Source of the DNA: Apostichopus japonicus
Taxonomy: Eukaryota; Echinodermata; Holothuroidea; Aspidochirotida; Stichopodidae
DNA: 64,000 bases
Assembly: GCF_037975245.1 (NCBI RefSeq)
Contig: NC_092563.1
Location: 16,837,094 to 16,901,093, forward strand
Direction: 5' to 3'
Below, one piece after another: positions 1 through 11,243 of the stretch. Within the stretch, counting starts at the first letter, position 1. Every line of letters starts with the position of its first letter. The translations under genes and the position numbers were made by a program. The notes under the pieces were generated by a model. The model saw nothing but the letters and a program-made list of their open reading frames with translations. It did not search any database and had not been told where the DNA came from.

Positions 1-765
1 CAGAGAAAAATAATGATCAGTGTTCTTTAGAAGTGGAAGTAAACACAAAAAAAGCATAGAAAAAGTTCATTGGTTTACATTTCATTGAACAACAAGACCT
101 TAAAAATTGAAACTTATTTAATATGTACTTTGTTGTTGTGGATTATTTGTAACATTCTGATGCTTCCGTAATTTAGTCATTAATGAAAACGTAAGATACT
201 GAAAAATATAATATGTGATACTTTTCATCATCAAATAAATTTCGGAAACTTTGAAAATGAACCTCACTGTTTTGCAAATGCGTACAGAATTAATCGTTGC
301 ATTAAATTTGTGAAACACAAAATGTTCAGTGTAGATGCTCTTCAGCGTTTCTACACAGGGCGTTGTCACATCAGTCCCAATGTGCCATGGGCCCAGATCA
401 GTCTTGGATAATGGTGGGGACGAGTGTCTGTTCTTTGATACTATCTAAGCGGAGCGCGACCATGGTCTCGCGCGTAGCGTACAAGAATTTGTTTTTCGCA
501 AATATAAGACTACCTCCCAGATCGCCGGATATAACACTTCACAGACCCAATGATGCTCCTAAACCTTCTTAAGTTTTAGATCTCATGACTAAACAATTAT
601 AGACTGCCGCAAAAAGTACAAGGCTTGTAAAACTTGTGTTCTCTTTCTTGCACTAATGATCAATATTTGATACCCTCAGTTGATGTACACAATCTCTACT
701 CTATAACATACACGAAATTATAGTTTTCGTCCTCGAAATCTCACTCTTCTTCTTTTGTCATGCTC
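1..765. other. 3' flank of the first TRIM copy
   Basis: No gene is seen. Blocks at about 1-370 and 540-765 match the 3' flanks of the copies ending at 36415, 45280 and 62879, for example the opening cagagaaaaataatgatcag, also found at about 44595 and 62165. The 410-545 stretch holds a copy of a dispersed repeat module described separately. Confidence 0.6.
425..545 (+). repeat. Dispersed module, copy 1
   Basis: Contains ctatctaagcggagcgc, a short variable centre, gcgtagcgtacaagaa, and a gatcgccgga end. The same ordered motifs recur at about 21425-21525 (plus) and, inverted, at 14690-14790 and 15795-15893. I do not recognise the parent element. Confidence 0.6.
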
Positions 766-2670
766 TCATGCAGTGGTTCTTTCCTCCGCAGTTCTCATCA
801 GAGATGTGAGCTGTCTTCCATACTCAGTCTGAAAGACCAAAAAAGAAAGTGGGGAGAGTGCATGACATTTATTAAGTCCGTCAGTGCTTATTCAGTACTC
901 TTGCAAAGCATCCTGCACCATGAACCATCTTAAAGGAGTGCATACTGTTTCCATTTTAAAGAAACGTTCACGATACTGCTTATAAAGTAATTTTGTAACG
1001 ACAACCATGGTAATAGTGCTACATAAGAAACCACTCCATGATAGCACGGAATTAACTAACTTATCTTGTACACTTTAACAGTCCGACTTCCCATTGTTTC
1101 CAATTTTGGAAGGGAACTTAACTAACTTTTTTTGCACTATTTAACAGTTTGAAGTTTGAATCCCCATTGGGATTACAGGTAAGACTTAAGGGGGGGGGGG
1201 ACAATAAACCCAAGCATCATCTTAGCTCATTAAGCTTATATGACACAGATCATTGTGATTCCCCAAAATAGTCTCCAAAAGCTTGTTCTGCTTGGGAGAT
1301 TTAGTTTAAGCTGCCAGTAATGTTTAGTCCTGTCCGGGAGCTGTCATTTTGTAAATCCGTGATGGCATAGTGCCACTCGGATCTGAAACGTTTTTGTATC
1401 TCTTTGTTTTCCTTTTTCTAACTTTCAAGGTGAACTGTTTCTAGTGTTGAACTTGAAAGTGAAAGGTAACACTAAGGTGTAAAAAGGTCCAATATTTTAG
1501 ATTCAACATTATTTTCTCCGTCACAGAAAATTAACTTTGAAATATATCAAGAAAAATATAAATAATAAGTACATAACATGTGACTCGATGATGTAATATT
1601 TCGACTTAATCAAGTCTTCTGTTTTGAGTGTGAAGAAACTATTAAATATGTTATCTCGCTAATGTTCATATTCCTTTGCAATCTGAGAGAACACATCGAA
1701 TTCAGTCCTCAAATTAGTCAACTTGCTTGATATCTATAGGATAGAAGTTTTTTTGTTGTTGAATAATTATACGTATTTTAGATTCAAAGAAGTGCTCGAA
1801 AGATCATAGTACACGAAGGTCATGAAAACACCACAATAAAAAAAAAGACAAAAAATATGTCTAATCCTTACCCTTTGGTAAAATGTTACTGTTCCGTCTT
1901 GTGCACCCGCTGTTACCCTGCCAGGTTCTGCGGCATCAGGAACGGTCGCCAAGAAGGTGACATTGTCAGAAATCTTCCACGAAGTCACAAAACGTCCGGT
2001 TTAAGTGAATTCATCAACACATTTGCAGGATCCATTTTGGATAGGCAAATCTTGCAGAATGAAGACAGATCCGAAACGATCCTCACTAATTGACTGAGGG
2101 TGACGTTTGGTCATTCAATACAGAGCCGTATATAGAGAGAGTTTGGCCAACTGGCGATTTGTGACGTCACACGCAAACCATGGGCATCAAAATAGGTCCA
2201 GTTGTCGTTACCAGTTGCGCGAAACACGAAAAACACGACACACAATATATAGCAGCTTTGCACACTGTGCTCGTTGCGAACAAACGAAGCGACTCAGAAT
2301 GTCAGATTTTGACAGGCATACGAGGAACAAAATGGATATCAGGTAATGAATTAGAGTATGCGTTAGTTAATGACATTTACGTTTATCTTCACACCTGAAA
2401 TGCATAGAAAACTAGCTGAAAACCTGTCATTACACTTGTTTATTTTACGCCTCATGCTAGTAGGATGGTGACTTCGAAGTTCGGCCACTTAAGACTTAAA
2501 ACACCCCAAAACTAAATCTTCTGGTATAAATCATTTGAAAATATACTTCATATGGTGGGGGAATTTTGTTATAGTACGATACACGGCCAAACTTTCTTTC
2601 CTGCAAACTGTTTTCACGTTGTTTTCCAAGAAGATTCTTCGTGATTGTGGAACTGGTATTTCTTGCTAGA

Positions 2671-2944
2671 GTATTGCGAAGTTCGGACACGCAACCCACA
2701 GTGTGGCGCTGGTAAAAATTGGTGGCGCTGTTGCTCTTTCAGTAATTATAACAGACTTCATAGATCTTCGTCATTTTATTGACAAATATGTAAGTAATTT
2801 CTTGCACACGGGTCATTTTGGAGAGAATATAACTGTAGCTTCGTACTTTTTGGTGAAATTTGGCTCTTCCTGTAGGTTTTTATGGTGAAAATCGTGTATT
2901 TCTTAGGGTGCCCGAACTTCGCAGTATGGCGAACTTCGCAATAC
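2671..2944. repeat. Small inverted repeat inside the P-like element
   Basis: gtattgcgaagttcgg at 2671 is matched in inverted orientation by ccgaacttcgcagtat and again by cgaacttcgcaatac near 2912-2944. This could be a small MITE or folded non-coding sequence. No target duplication was established. Confidence 0.45.
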
Positions 2945-3119
2945 TGACTATACTAGTCCTACTTTAGTCATACAAACGAAAAGCACACATCACAGTCCTG
3001 GCTAGGCTAGATTACAGACGCACAACTATAGCATCAGGCCTACATTAAAAGATCCTTCAATTAAATAGAGTAGGCCTACACATAAAGTGACAATTTATGC
3101 TTCACTGATCTTTTCAGGT

Positions 3120-3420
3120 TAGCCAAAAGTAGTTGTACCAGAGGTCATTGTCTTAAACTCCAGAAGTTACAAAGTAGGATTAATATTCGGCATAACTTTT
3201 ACTCTAAAGTCTAATACAAGGGTTGTGAATGGATGGAATGGTTTGCCTGAGAAGGTTGAATTGCAAGTAGTGTGAATGGGTTTAAGAATACTTTGGATGA
3301 GTACATTAAGCATTGTCATTGGGTATGACATTTGATGTCCTCGGTTTTATTCCTCTCATATAGCCTTAGGGTCCTTAATGGGGACTTGAGTGTCTCTCCT
3401 GGTCTTTTTTCTACTAAACT
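3120..3420 (+). pseudogene. LINE reverse-transcriptase 3' tail fragment
   Basis: Plus-strand frames read KLQKLQSRINIRHNFYSK and then, after a frameshift and stop, VVNGWNGLPEKV. This is the usual extreme C-terminus of CR1/Rex-like LINE polymerases (short basic stretch, 'NFFS.RVV..WN.LP..VV'). Downstream sequence runs to about 3420 without a clear poly-A. It is a short, dead, 5'-truncated copy nested in the P-like element. Confidence 0.6.
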
Positions 3421-4039
3421 AAACTATATACTTGAGTGTAGGAGTTAGCAATAGTTGGGAGTCTGTGGGCAAACCTAAGACTGATATTGTGGTGTTAATT
3501 TCTCAGGAATGTAGTACTAGGCTATAGTAGGTGCAATAGATTGAATGGGTCTGTCGAGAAAAAAAAAACCTGCAACAACTGAATACTGGTGTATGTTGTA
3601 GCTTATGTATTTTCCATTAACATTTATACAGTATACGGTCATGTCCTTAATAAGGTTTCATGGATCACACTGACATAGTGTGCCTACTTGTCAGTTCTGT
3701 CAACTGAGCACAGGGCTGATGACATCATTCAGTTTGTTATTATGCAGACAGCAAATGGCCATAATGATAATTATTAATTGTTACTTATTCTTCATACTGC
3801 CCTTACTGGCCTTACCTGAACAGTGATGTATCAAAATGCAAGAAGTCATTAAGCTTTTCATTTAAGAATCGTTTCAGCCTGTCCTATTTCAAACCTATGA
3901 TTGGCAGGTTTCCACGGGGTTACATAGCTTATCAAAATGGAGCTGTTCTGTAAAGCAAGAAAATCACACATATGCATGCATACAAACACACTCATATAAC
4001 AATTTCTGAATATCTTTTCAGCTGCCCAAAGGTACTGGA

Positions 4040-4640
4040 ATGCAAGCTCTGTTGGGTGAATTAAACAACCCTCATTGAACTCTTTTATTATGGTCGGCTT
4101 AGCTGGAACAAGCAATGATGGTGATGTGGATTTGACAGTACCTAGACAAAAATTCAATAGCTGCTTTGTGTTGAAGTGGGTTCAACTTGCTCAAGGCCAT
4201 GACAGGATGACGACTCGACATCAGGATGAATTATCTGTTGCAGAGCTCTATATACCAGGCAGCTGTTAAAACATCCATTGGGTGACCCTCACAGTCTACC
4301 AGGCACTGCATCGCAGAAGCAAAATGCAAAATGAAGTGTGTGTGATACCTTCATCTTATGAGAGTGGAATGGTATCAGTGTGGCCTCTGTCAATTTGGCT
4401 TCAAGTCTTTGTTTTCTTGAAAGCTGAGAAGATCTTTCAGTGGTTTCACACTGACCTCTGTACTTGACAATTCATGTGTATTTGCCAGCTCAGGAGGAAG
4501 CCAGATTTTAATTACATTAACCAATGCTGACTTTTTTTTGAACATGTGGTACATCTGCAAGGAGGTGAAGGAAGCAGTTGGAGTCGCATGGATGTGGAAT
4601 CTTGTTGATAGTCTGGCAGTCTTATCCACAGATTATCCCA
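4040..4640 (-). pseudogene. P-element-type transposase remnant
   Basis: Three frames on the minus strand carry ordered P/THAP9-type transposase motifs. Near 4630-4400 comes LQMYHMFKKK followed by KIWLPPELA and VSVKPLKDLLSFQEN, resembling the family's 'HLLKN...LP...W..L' region. Near 4350-4290 comes KMKVSHTLHFAFCF, resembling 'KMKV..A..VFS'. Near 4275-4150 comes TAAWYIELCNR, then a stop where the family usually has tryptophan, then FILMSSRHPVMALSK, which fits 'TA.FI....WF....SR....AL'. Internal stops and frameshifts make it non-functional. Its position inside the 31-bp-TIR element explains that element's class. The motif order is what I see; the family assignment is from memory of the family pattern. 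Confidence 0.7.
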
Positions 4641-4922
4641 AAGCTTCTCCACATTGCCACATTCAGAACTTATAACATTGATAAACTTGAAAATTGCAGG
4701 AATCTAACGAAGCACCCATCAAGGGAATTTGTTTGTATCATTATTGAAAGCTGTGACCTTCTGATGTGACAGACTAATGTGAAATAAAGGGCAGTAGATT
4801 ACCTTGTAAATGAACCTTGTTATTGTTTGATTGTATCTAATGTTTGCAAAATTTTAAGTTGCATGCTACCAATTGAAACATAATTCTTTCTGTATTAATG
4901 GGATATAAATACTTCTCCTTAA

Positions 4923-5276
4923 AGGGTGTGAAGACTCCCGCACAAAGAAACGTCTCATGCCGGTTATCTGACCTAGTTTCGAATGCGGTGTAACAGAAGT
5001 GTTAGACACCACCATTGATCCCAGAAAATACACACACAGCTTGCTACCATCTGTAAATAGACATTAGTGTACAGTCAATACAAACATCACGGTCAATACC
5101 CACAACACAGTGCACATAGCAGCGTGGACATCTCAGGTCTAGATAAAAGATAACAAGGTATCAGGTTCATTACTGTCTGCATTTTGTAGCGACACAAAAA
5201 AAACTTCACTTGCAAGCAACGGAAAGTAAACTTTTTCAGAGCGTGGCATGCGGTTTAGGGCGAGTCTTCAATACCT
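4923..5276. mobile_element. TTAA-flanked MITE, copy 1
   Basis: A 354-bp element flanked by TTAA at 4919-4922 and 5277-5280. The ends are imperfect inverted repeats: agggtgtgaagactcc at the left and the inverse of aggtattgaagactcg at the right. A second copy lies inverted at 27173-27538. TTAA targets fit piggyBac- or Kolobok-driven non-autonomous elements. No ORF. Confidence 0.75.
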
Positions 5277-5989
5277 TTAAATATACTGCATCGGTTGTTG
5301 TCACTTGATCATTTGCTTGTGTGTGAGCTAAACAGCTTAAATAATATGTAAACAAATAATACAAACTTTCAAATTGCCAGATATTTACTTGCTCAAAATC
5401 ATTATCCAATCATGATTTGTTGCTATCCTTGAGTCCATTATTCAGATGATGAGGCAGATTCCCTTCAACTCTCCATGATGAAGGTAAAACCTTATATCCT
5501 AACCAATTGCCATTGAGTGTCCATTTGAAAGTTTCAAACACACAAGTGCATTGATTAAAACAAAGACTTTATTGCTGTGGTTGCAGGAACTGGATTTCAG
5601 TCTAGTAGTCACTCACCAGGTTCGTCTTTATCACAGTCTGCTAACTGTGGCTTTTTATGTTAGGAGTTTTTCTTCAGAGCACATGTCACCTTTGATTTGT
5701 AAAAAAAGTCCTGAAATTCAGGGAGTTAAAATTTACTGTCTAAAGATAATTTAAAAAGATTTTTTTTTAACTTCAATCGTCAATGTGGGTGTCAATTAAG
5801 GGAATAAGGAGTTACTGATGCAATGACTTTCTGGCATAAGTGCATTTATAATGTGTTAAAACTTGAAAGGTGTATAATACTGCATCCCCCCCCCCCTCTT
5901 AATTTGCACTCCGTTGGAATGCACAGACAGTTTTGCTTATTAATGAAATACCAGTTAACACTAAATTTTCAAGTCTTCCTTTAAAACAG

Positions 5990-6690
5990 TCAAACGAAAC
6001 CGTGCATTGCCTAAACTAGGCCTACGCAATATTTTGAACATTTCTTTATCAACATGTGGTGACAGGGCTCTTAAGATAATTCAGTGACCAAGACAAGAGT
6101 GTAGGGTAGTCTTTGCAATAAGCATGACTAAGGCTAGGCTAACAGTACCATAATTAGCCTTGGCCTAGTGGTCTTTGAAATGTAGCCTAGGCCCCTGCTA
6201 TTTTGATAAATGATAGTTGACTGCATCCAAATTAAACCAAGGCCTAGGCTATACTTTTGAAGAAGAGAAAATTAGGCTGAATTCATGTTAGCCTAAAAAG
6301 GCTAGGCCAATGCTGACAATTAACACAAACCAAGATCATTTAACCATTTGGGCACTGGTTTATGGCATACTAAAAGGGTCTATATAATTAGGCCTGTATG
6401 TGTACACAACCCACAAGTTGCCAATGAGTATAGACCTAGCCTAACTAGTTTAGGCCTAGGCTTCTTTGTTTTCCTTAGGCCTAGTTTAATTGGGCCTTAT
6501 ACTGTGCCATATTATGTAATGTGCTATAACAGTTGTAGTAATAGCAAGAATGGTCCAGGTCTAACTAAGCCCAGGCTTAACTTATGCTTCGGGCTTAACT
6601 AAGGATTAGGGCTTTACGTGATGCCTAGAGGCTAGCCCACCCTTTTACATTAAACTAAAAGTGATACTTTTTTAGGCTAGGCATAGCCTA
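5990..6690. repeat. AGGCCTA/CTAGGCT-rich sequence
   Basis: The heptamer aggccta and its variants (ctaggct, cctaggc) recur many times over about 700 bp, spaced irregularly and in both orientations. This is low-complexity, possibly decayed satellite DNA. No coding potential is seen. Confidence 0.5.
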
Positions 6691-6869
6691 GGCATACAAT
6701 AACTAGGAATTAGGATAACTATATGTGCGACTGAAACTGCCATGCCTATGATTAGGAGAGCTGGCATAATGAAATCGAATTTTTGGATCGTAAAACGAGA
6801 GAGAATAGCCATGAATGTAATTACAGAAACCAGTCTGAACGTATGGGCCTAGGCTACACAGACTTTTTT

Positions 6870-7015
6870 TCATTAGATCTCCATCTTGTTCTTTCTTCTT
6901 CCCAAAAATTCCTCTTCTGTTATGGTCAGTCGGAAAATCAAACAACAATATCCATGTTCTGACCGATTGCAGCATCCCCAGCACCATTTCTTTCATAATT
7001 TCGTACTTTTTTCGT
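6870..7015 (-). pseudogene. Possible THAP-domain exon of the P-like transposase
   Basis: On the minus strand, close to the element's right terminus, one frame reads GCCNRSEHGY and the adjacent frame reads FDFPTDHNRR. Together these resemble the start of a THAP zinc finger (paired cysteines, then F..FP.D...R). A frameshift separates them and the rest of the domain is not clear. The position, at the 5' end of a minus-strand transposase gene, is where a THAP domain would be expected. The match is short and could be chance. Confidence 0.35.
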
Positions 7016-7412
7016 GTACACAAACGATAGTCTATACACTGTGAGTATGCGTGTCGCCTGCTATAAAGTTTTCAAGTGGACCTATTTTACCACCCTGTGT
7101 GGGCGTTTTCCCTCTCGACCAATCCAAATCGGTTACATGGTTGGCCAAACTCTCTCTATATACGGCTCTGATTCAATATGAGTATTCATGAAGAAATTTA
7201 CCACTTTCATCCAGAGCAACAGCCTTACGACCGTCACAAGCCATGATCTTTCCCTGGTAGGAATCAATCGATATAGGTGTTTCGATATTTTTTACCAAAC
7301 TCACATGTATTCGTACACCTGAAGTAAAGAATCAGTTTTAATACAGCTTAATTTCTTTAAACATCTGTTTTCAAAGACTACGAGAACTGTATCTGCTACC
7401 CCTGGACTGGTG

Positions 7413-7850
7413 GAAATTCCAGTTGAACATTTGAACTGGAATTTTCTATACGGATATTGGCCCAAATTTGAACTAGGTTGAAATGGGTGAACTGGGGTTC
7501 CCAACTGGTTCAACTATGTTTTACTGGGTCCAACTGGTTCAACTATGTTTTACTGGGTCCAACTGGTTCAAGTTCAACTATGTTTTACTGGGTCCAACTG
7601 GTTCAACAATGTTTACTGGGTCCAACTGGTTCAACTATGTTTTACTGGGTCCAACTGGTTCAACTATGTTTTACTAGGTCCGACTGGTTCAACTATGTTT
7701 TACTGGGTCAACTATGTTTTACTGGGTTCAACTATGTTTTACTGGTTCAACTATGTTTTGCTGTGTTAAACTGGGTGAGCTATGTTTTACTGCTTATATT
7801 TTTAACTAGTTTGAACTGGGATTCTCAACTGGTGTTATCTACACTTATAT
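7413..7850. repeat. Left minisatellite array (AACTGG...TTTTACTGGG unit)
   Basis: A tandem array of a roughly 29-bp unit built from aactggttcaactatgttt and tactgggtcc, degenerating at both ends. The same unit appears in inverse orientation at 19080-19556. Each array abuts a truncation point of TRIM coding sequence. Frames through the array are repetitive peptides and are not treated as genes. Confidence 0.85.
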
Positions 7851-7899
7851 AACACCACACTATAAGAAGTTTTCATATTTTTACAGTTGATCTATACTG

Positions 7900-8942
7900 T
7901 ATGTAAGGGTGTTAGCCACTGAAAATAAAAGTAAAGTAAAAAGTAAAGTAAAGTAAAATTTATTGATATTCATCATTAAATGACAATATAATAAAATGGA
8001 CTAGAGCATCTTAAAAATAGGTTTAAAAGGTTATCTATGTATCATACAATTCAAAGTTTTAATACTTCTAGGTAAAAATGATCACCTAAACCGTTCTGTC
8101 CGCATACGTGGGATCGTGTAAAATCTACGTGGTTTTATGTACAAATCAAAAAGAGGGTGATCGGAATCCTCGACTATAGAAGAAGCACATAGACATATGA
8201 TATGATCAATAAAATCTTCTGTGATAGTAGAATACAACTTGACGGATTTATTCAAGTAGTCTAATTGTCCTTTAGAACAGGATGATAACCAAACTGGGCC
8301 ACAGTACACAAGGAAAGACAACACCATTGTCTGAAAAAGCCAAAGCTGCTTATCAAAATCTAAGCCAAAGCCGGCGAGCCTACGAATACAATATAATCTC
8401 TGTTAAGCGTTTGATGCCATATTGTTCACGTGGGTATTCCAAATAAGCGATCTGCTGAAGGTTAATCCAAGATATTTAAAATGTGATACAACCTCAATCA
8501 CATTATTGTCAATGTACAATGGAGCATGACTTTGCACTGCACGAAAATCAAACAATCATTTCCTTGGTTTTCTTACCATTAATAAGCATATAATTATCCT
8601 TGCACCAATTCACAGTATACTCTATGGCTGCAAAATAATTTGTTAGACACTGTGGGTTTTTATCGTTTTATCGGTGCACATCCCAATTATGGCAGTATCG
8701 TCTGCATACTTCAAGATATAAACATTGTCATAATATGAGACTAATGAATCAGTGTAAATTTCAAAAAGTAATGGGGACAAGCAACAACCCTGTGGAACAC
8801 CAATTACGAGAGTATCACTGTTGACACTGTTATAGTGAACAAACTGTGTGCGATCAAACAGGAAATTATAAAGTAGAATTATAATTACATTGTCACTGAC
8901 ATACGTCTTCATAATGTCCAGTAATTTAGAACAGCAAATGGT
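7900..8942 (-). pseudogene. Rex1/CR1-like LINE, RT 3' part
   Basis: Reading down the minus strand from 8942: SKLLDIMKTYVSDNV, then VPQGCCLSPLLFEIYTDSL, then the catalytic YADDT box near 8690. There follow a decayed thumb region (NWCKDNYMLINGKKTKEM) and C-terminal parts at 8327-8082 (SFLVYCGPVW, HPLFDLYI). The tail is a (TTTAC)n-like stretch at 7920-7962. The upstream half of the same ORF lies at 16545-17145, on the far side of the foldback element. Frameshifts and stops make it inactive even without the insertion. Confidence 0.85.
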
Positions 8943-9350
8943 TGCCGGACAAATACCCCCCGGACAAATCCCCCCCCGGACATATACCCCCCGGACTCAT
9001 ACCCCCGGGACAAGCACCCCCGGACAATCACCCCCCGGACAAAAACCCCCGAGGACGAATACCTCCGAGGACAACTACCCCCCGGACAAATACCCCCCGG
9101 ACATACACCACCGAGGACAAATACCCCCGAGGATAAGTACCCCCCCAGACAGCTACCCCCGGGACAACAACCCCCGGACATACATCAACGAGGACAAATA
9201 CCCCCGAGGACAATTAACCCCACCCCCAGCAATTACCTCCAGGAAAACTCTACCCGCACAAATACACCAGCGCAGATTCCTCACCCAGGTTACTACCCGA
9301 ACTAAACCAGAATACGCCCCAGCCCCCCCCCCCCCCCCACGAGCCCGTTA
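8943..9350. repeat. Left terminal array of the foldback element
   Basis: About 20 imperfect copies of a 15-17-bp unit, (c)ggacaaataccccc, with variants such as gaggacaaatacccc. It is clean to about 9235, then degenerates into C-rich DNA ending in a poly-C run near 9330. It is readable as proline/threonine-rich peptides in several frames, which is an artefact of the repeat. Confidence 0.9.
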
Positions 9351-9359
9351 ACCAAGCGG

Positions 9360-9865
9360 AGCTTTAGCTGGTGAACTACGTAGTACGAAAGCCCATTAGG
9401 GCCATGAAAGACAATTTTCTTAATCTGGTACATCAGATTATTTTTCTGATATATCAGATTATTATTCTGATATGAAACGTTATTATAACTAGGGAAAATT
9501 AAATTGATTTCTTAGATTATCATCATTCTTTTTGCAAACAGAATGACCAGAGAATAGGTTTTTTTCAAATGGTACTGACGTCGTGGTCTCAAGCCTCTTT
9601 CTTACTTATGTTTCATACAATCGTACATACTATTTTGAAACCTTACAGGCAATTCTGTTGGTGTAACGGGCTACACCGTAACCGGGTTTGACTATGATAG
9701 CCCAGCGGTCCATGAAACAATGCATGGGGGTATGGATGATGATCATGCACACTAAACTAGAGGGGTGGACCGTGGTTGTGCTTGCCCCGCCCCTCCCTTC
9801 TGCTCCTCCCATCCTAAAATGGCGTGCACTTACAGGAAAAAATAGCTTAGAATAAGCAAAACAAG
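9360..9865. other. Foldback interior, no gene seen
   Basis: AT-rich and mixed sequence with short repeats of tctgatatatcagatt near 9430-9470. No coding exon recognised. Confidence 0.5.
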
Positions 9866-9867
9866 AG

Positions 9868-10112
9868 GAGCGTGGAGGCCGAGTGGCTAATGCTTTTGTT
9901 TTATATATAATCCTGTTATGTTGTGTCCTTGGGCAAGGCACTTTTATCTCGACTGCCCCTATACATTCAGGTGTATAAATTGGTACCTGTGAGGTAACTA
10001 AGCTGTGTGCGCTGGATTCTCAGCAGCCAGCCTGATGACCAGGGATTCAAAGTGCTATGAGATGGCTGTGCCATATAAAGCGCTATACAAAAACTAACAT
10101 AACATAACAAAT
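9868..10112 (+). mobile_element. tRNA-derived SINE with marine-animal core
   Basis: The head gtggaggccgagtggctaat resembles a tRNA A-box. The body contains tccttgggcaaggcactttt and gtgtataaattggtacctg, ending gctgtgccatataaagcgct and an (acata)n tail. These blocks are typical of SINEs widespread in marine invertebrates. The B-box region between head and body looks deleted, so it is not a tRNA gene. Confidence 0.75.
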
Positions 10113-10228
10113 CATCAAGTAAAATTACTCAGAAGGAAACTTGAAAATGGTAAGCCGCAATAAGCCTGAATTGTTCGGAGATTAATAATACAGAATAGTG
10201 TCACTATAACAAATAGTAAATTAATAGT

Positions 10229-10275
10229 TACCAGGCGCGTATCCAGGGGGGGCGTTGGGGGCGCGCGCCCCCGGG
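10229..10275. repeat. Inverted-repeat end, left (CAGG.CGTATCCAGG)
   Basis: caggcgcgtatccagg followed by a GC-rich stem (gggggcgcgcgcccccgggt). An inverse partner, cctggatacgccctg, lies at about 15920-15935. They may be the termini of one 5.7-kb element or two independent insertions. Flanks are only loosely similar (ttaata on both sides), so I do not claim a target duplication. Confidence 0.45.
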
Positions 10276-10432
10276 TAAGGAAAAGAGGAGAGAAAAAAAG
10301 AAGAAGAAAGGGAAAAAGAGGGAGAAAAAAGAAAAGGAGGAGAGGAAGGAAGGGAAAAGAAAAAGAAGAAAGAGAGAAAAAGTAGAAAAGGAGGAAGTAG
10401 AAGATAAACGCCAAGACCTCGGGAAGAGAAAG
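10272..10432. repeat. Polypurine (A/G) tract
   Basis: About 130 bp is almost purely A and G on the plus strand. The antisense frame gives a spurious F/L/P/S-rich peptide. Such mirror-like purine tracts can adopt triplex structures. Confidence 0.8.
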
Positions 10433-10554
10433 AGGAACAGTCATAATTACAGCTCTGATCCCTATTATATACACATTATATACACATAGCCAGTGACAGA
10501 TCGAAGATTACAGAGGGGACGTGCGCCTCACCCTACCCCTTACACCGACAACTC

Positions 10555-11170
10555 CATTTTTAGCTCATACCAGCATGCTGGTGTGAGCTATTGTTACAGT
10601 GCAGCATCTATCACTCTATCACTCTATCCGTCAACAATTGGTAAAACCGCTCCCACTCACGCAGTATTTAATGGAATTTCATGAAACTTGGACACAAGGA
10701 CCATTGGGTACAGGGCCATCAGAGATGGTCCGAAATTGGGGTCAATGGTCACCTGTGGGCCGTAATGGGCCATTTTGTGGAAATACGCAAAATGCTTCTT
10801 CTCCTACAGATTCCATGGAACAATGTTGAGGGTTTGTCACGATAGTACTATGGAAGTTTTACCTTCAGGGTGTTCATGAATTTGAGATCAAAGATCAACT
10901 AGGGGTATTTTGTGGCCCTGGCCGCCGCCCTATATTTTCAAATTGCTCCTGTTCGTACAGTGTATGGCCAGTTATAATGAAACTTGGTCACAACGTTCCT
11001 CGGGATGAGGGTTATGAGGGGTGTTCGGAAAATTGAGGTCAAATGTCATTTAGGGGTCATCAGGGGTCATTCTTTGTAATATTTTCAAAAATCTCAATCT
11101 CCTCAAGATTTTGATGGATCATATTCAAAGTTGAACTGATGATTGTTGGATTGTGTATGAATAAGATGAT
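10555..11170. repeat. Dispersed repeat with near-perfect palindrome at its edge
   Basis: Starts with a 30-bp palindrome at 10561-10590 (tagctcataccagca and its inverse, one mismatched pair). There follow aatttcatgaaacttgg and repeated 'aggggtcat' motifs (around 10680, 10900, 11050). Similar 'atgaaacttgg ... ttaggggtc' sequence occurs at 43690-43900 and 61255-61450, so it is a dispersed family. No ORF supported. Confidence 0.6.
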
Positions 11171-11243
11171 GTCTAATAATTTTTGATCAAAAGTTAATTA
11201 ATTACAATGAATCCCAATTGTTTAAAAAAATCTGAGCCTTCAC

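Larger units (their letters stand above)
2121..7170. mobile_element. P-type DNA transposon, 5.05 kb, decayed
   Basis: The ends are perfect inverted repeats of 31 bp, starting cagagccgtatatagagaga at 2121 and ending in the reverse complement at 7170. The element is flanked by an exact 8-bp duplication, attcaata, at 2113-2120 and 7171-7178. The target is the TRIM coding exon. The intact TRIM copy (near 37740-37760) shows the uninterrupted sequence, so this is a true insertion. An 8-bp duplication, 31-bp termini and P-transposase remnants together point to the P superfamily; the duplication alone would also allow hAT. Nested inside are a LINE tail (3120-3420), a TTAA MITE (4923-5276), a small inverted repeat and an AGGCCTA-rich stretch. 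Confidence 0.88.
766..7412 (-). pseudogene. TRIM-type gene, 3' half only, split by a P-like transposon
   Basis: This is the C-terminal part of a TRIM paralog. The last exon is 766-828: it starts after a TTTCAG acceptor and reads TEYGRQLTSLMRTAEERTTA before an early stop caused by a 4-bp insertion relative to the intact copy. The 3' part of the large exon is 1872-2120 and ends at an AGG|GTAAGG donor. It continues at 7179-7412 beyond the transposon, where VADTVLVVFENRCL is still readable. Besides the insertion, a TTA-to-TAA change makes a stop near 2003, and 7179-7412 is not open in one frame. Homology ends at about 7412, where a minisatellite array begins. RING, B-boxes and coiled coil are absent here, but those same regions are all that survive in the fragment at 19553-20779. 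I therefore infer that the two are halves of one locus. Confidence 0.85.

Noticed and set aside
2121-7170. hAT classification for the 5.05-kb element
   Set aside because: An 8-bp duplication and CAGAG-type end would allow hAT, but the internal transposase motifs and 31-bp termini fit the P superfamily better.
7478-7852. 124-residue repetitive open frame
   Set aside because: A translation of the minisatellite; three frames are open at once because the unit lacks stops.
8943-9235. CRISPR-like array
   Set aside because: Units are contiguous and degenerate with no unique spacers, and the genome is animal.
8890-9351. Proline/threonine-rich open frames on both strands
   Set aside because: They are translations of the ~15-bp terminal array; overlapping frames on both strands give similar peptides, and the mirror array at 16098-16598 does the same.
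10115-10474. Phenylalanine/leucine-rich membrane-like protein
   Set aside because: Antisense of the polypurine tract; composition alone produces the apparent hydrophobic segments.
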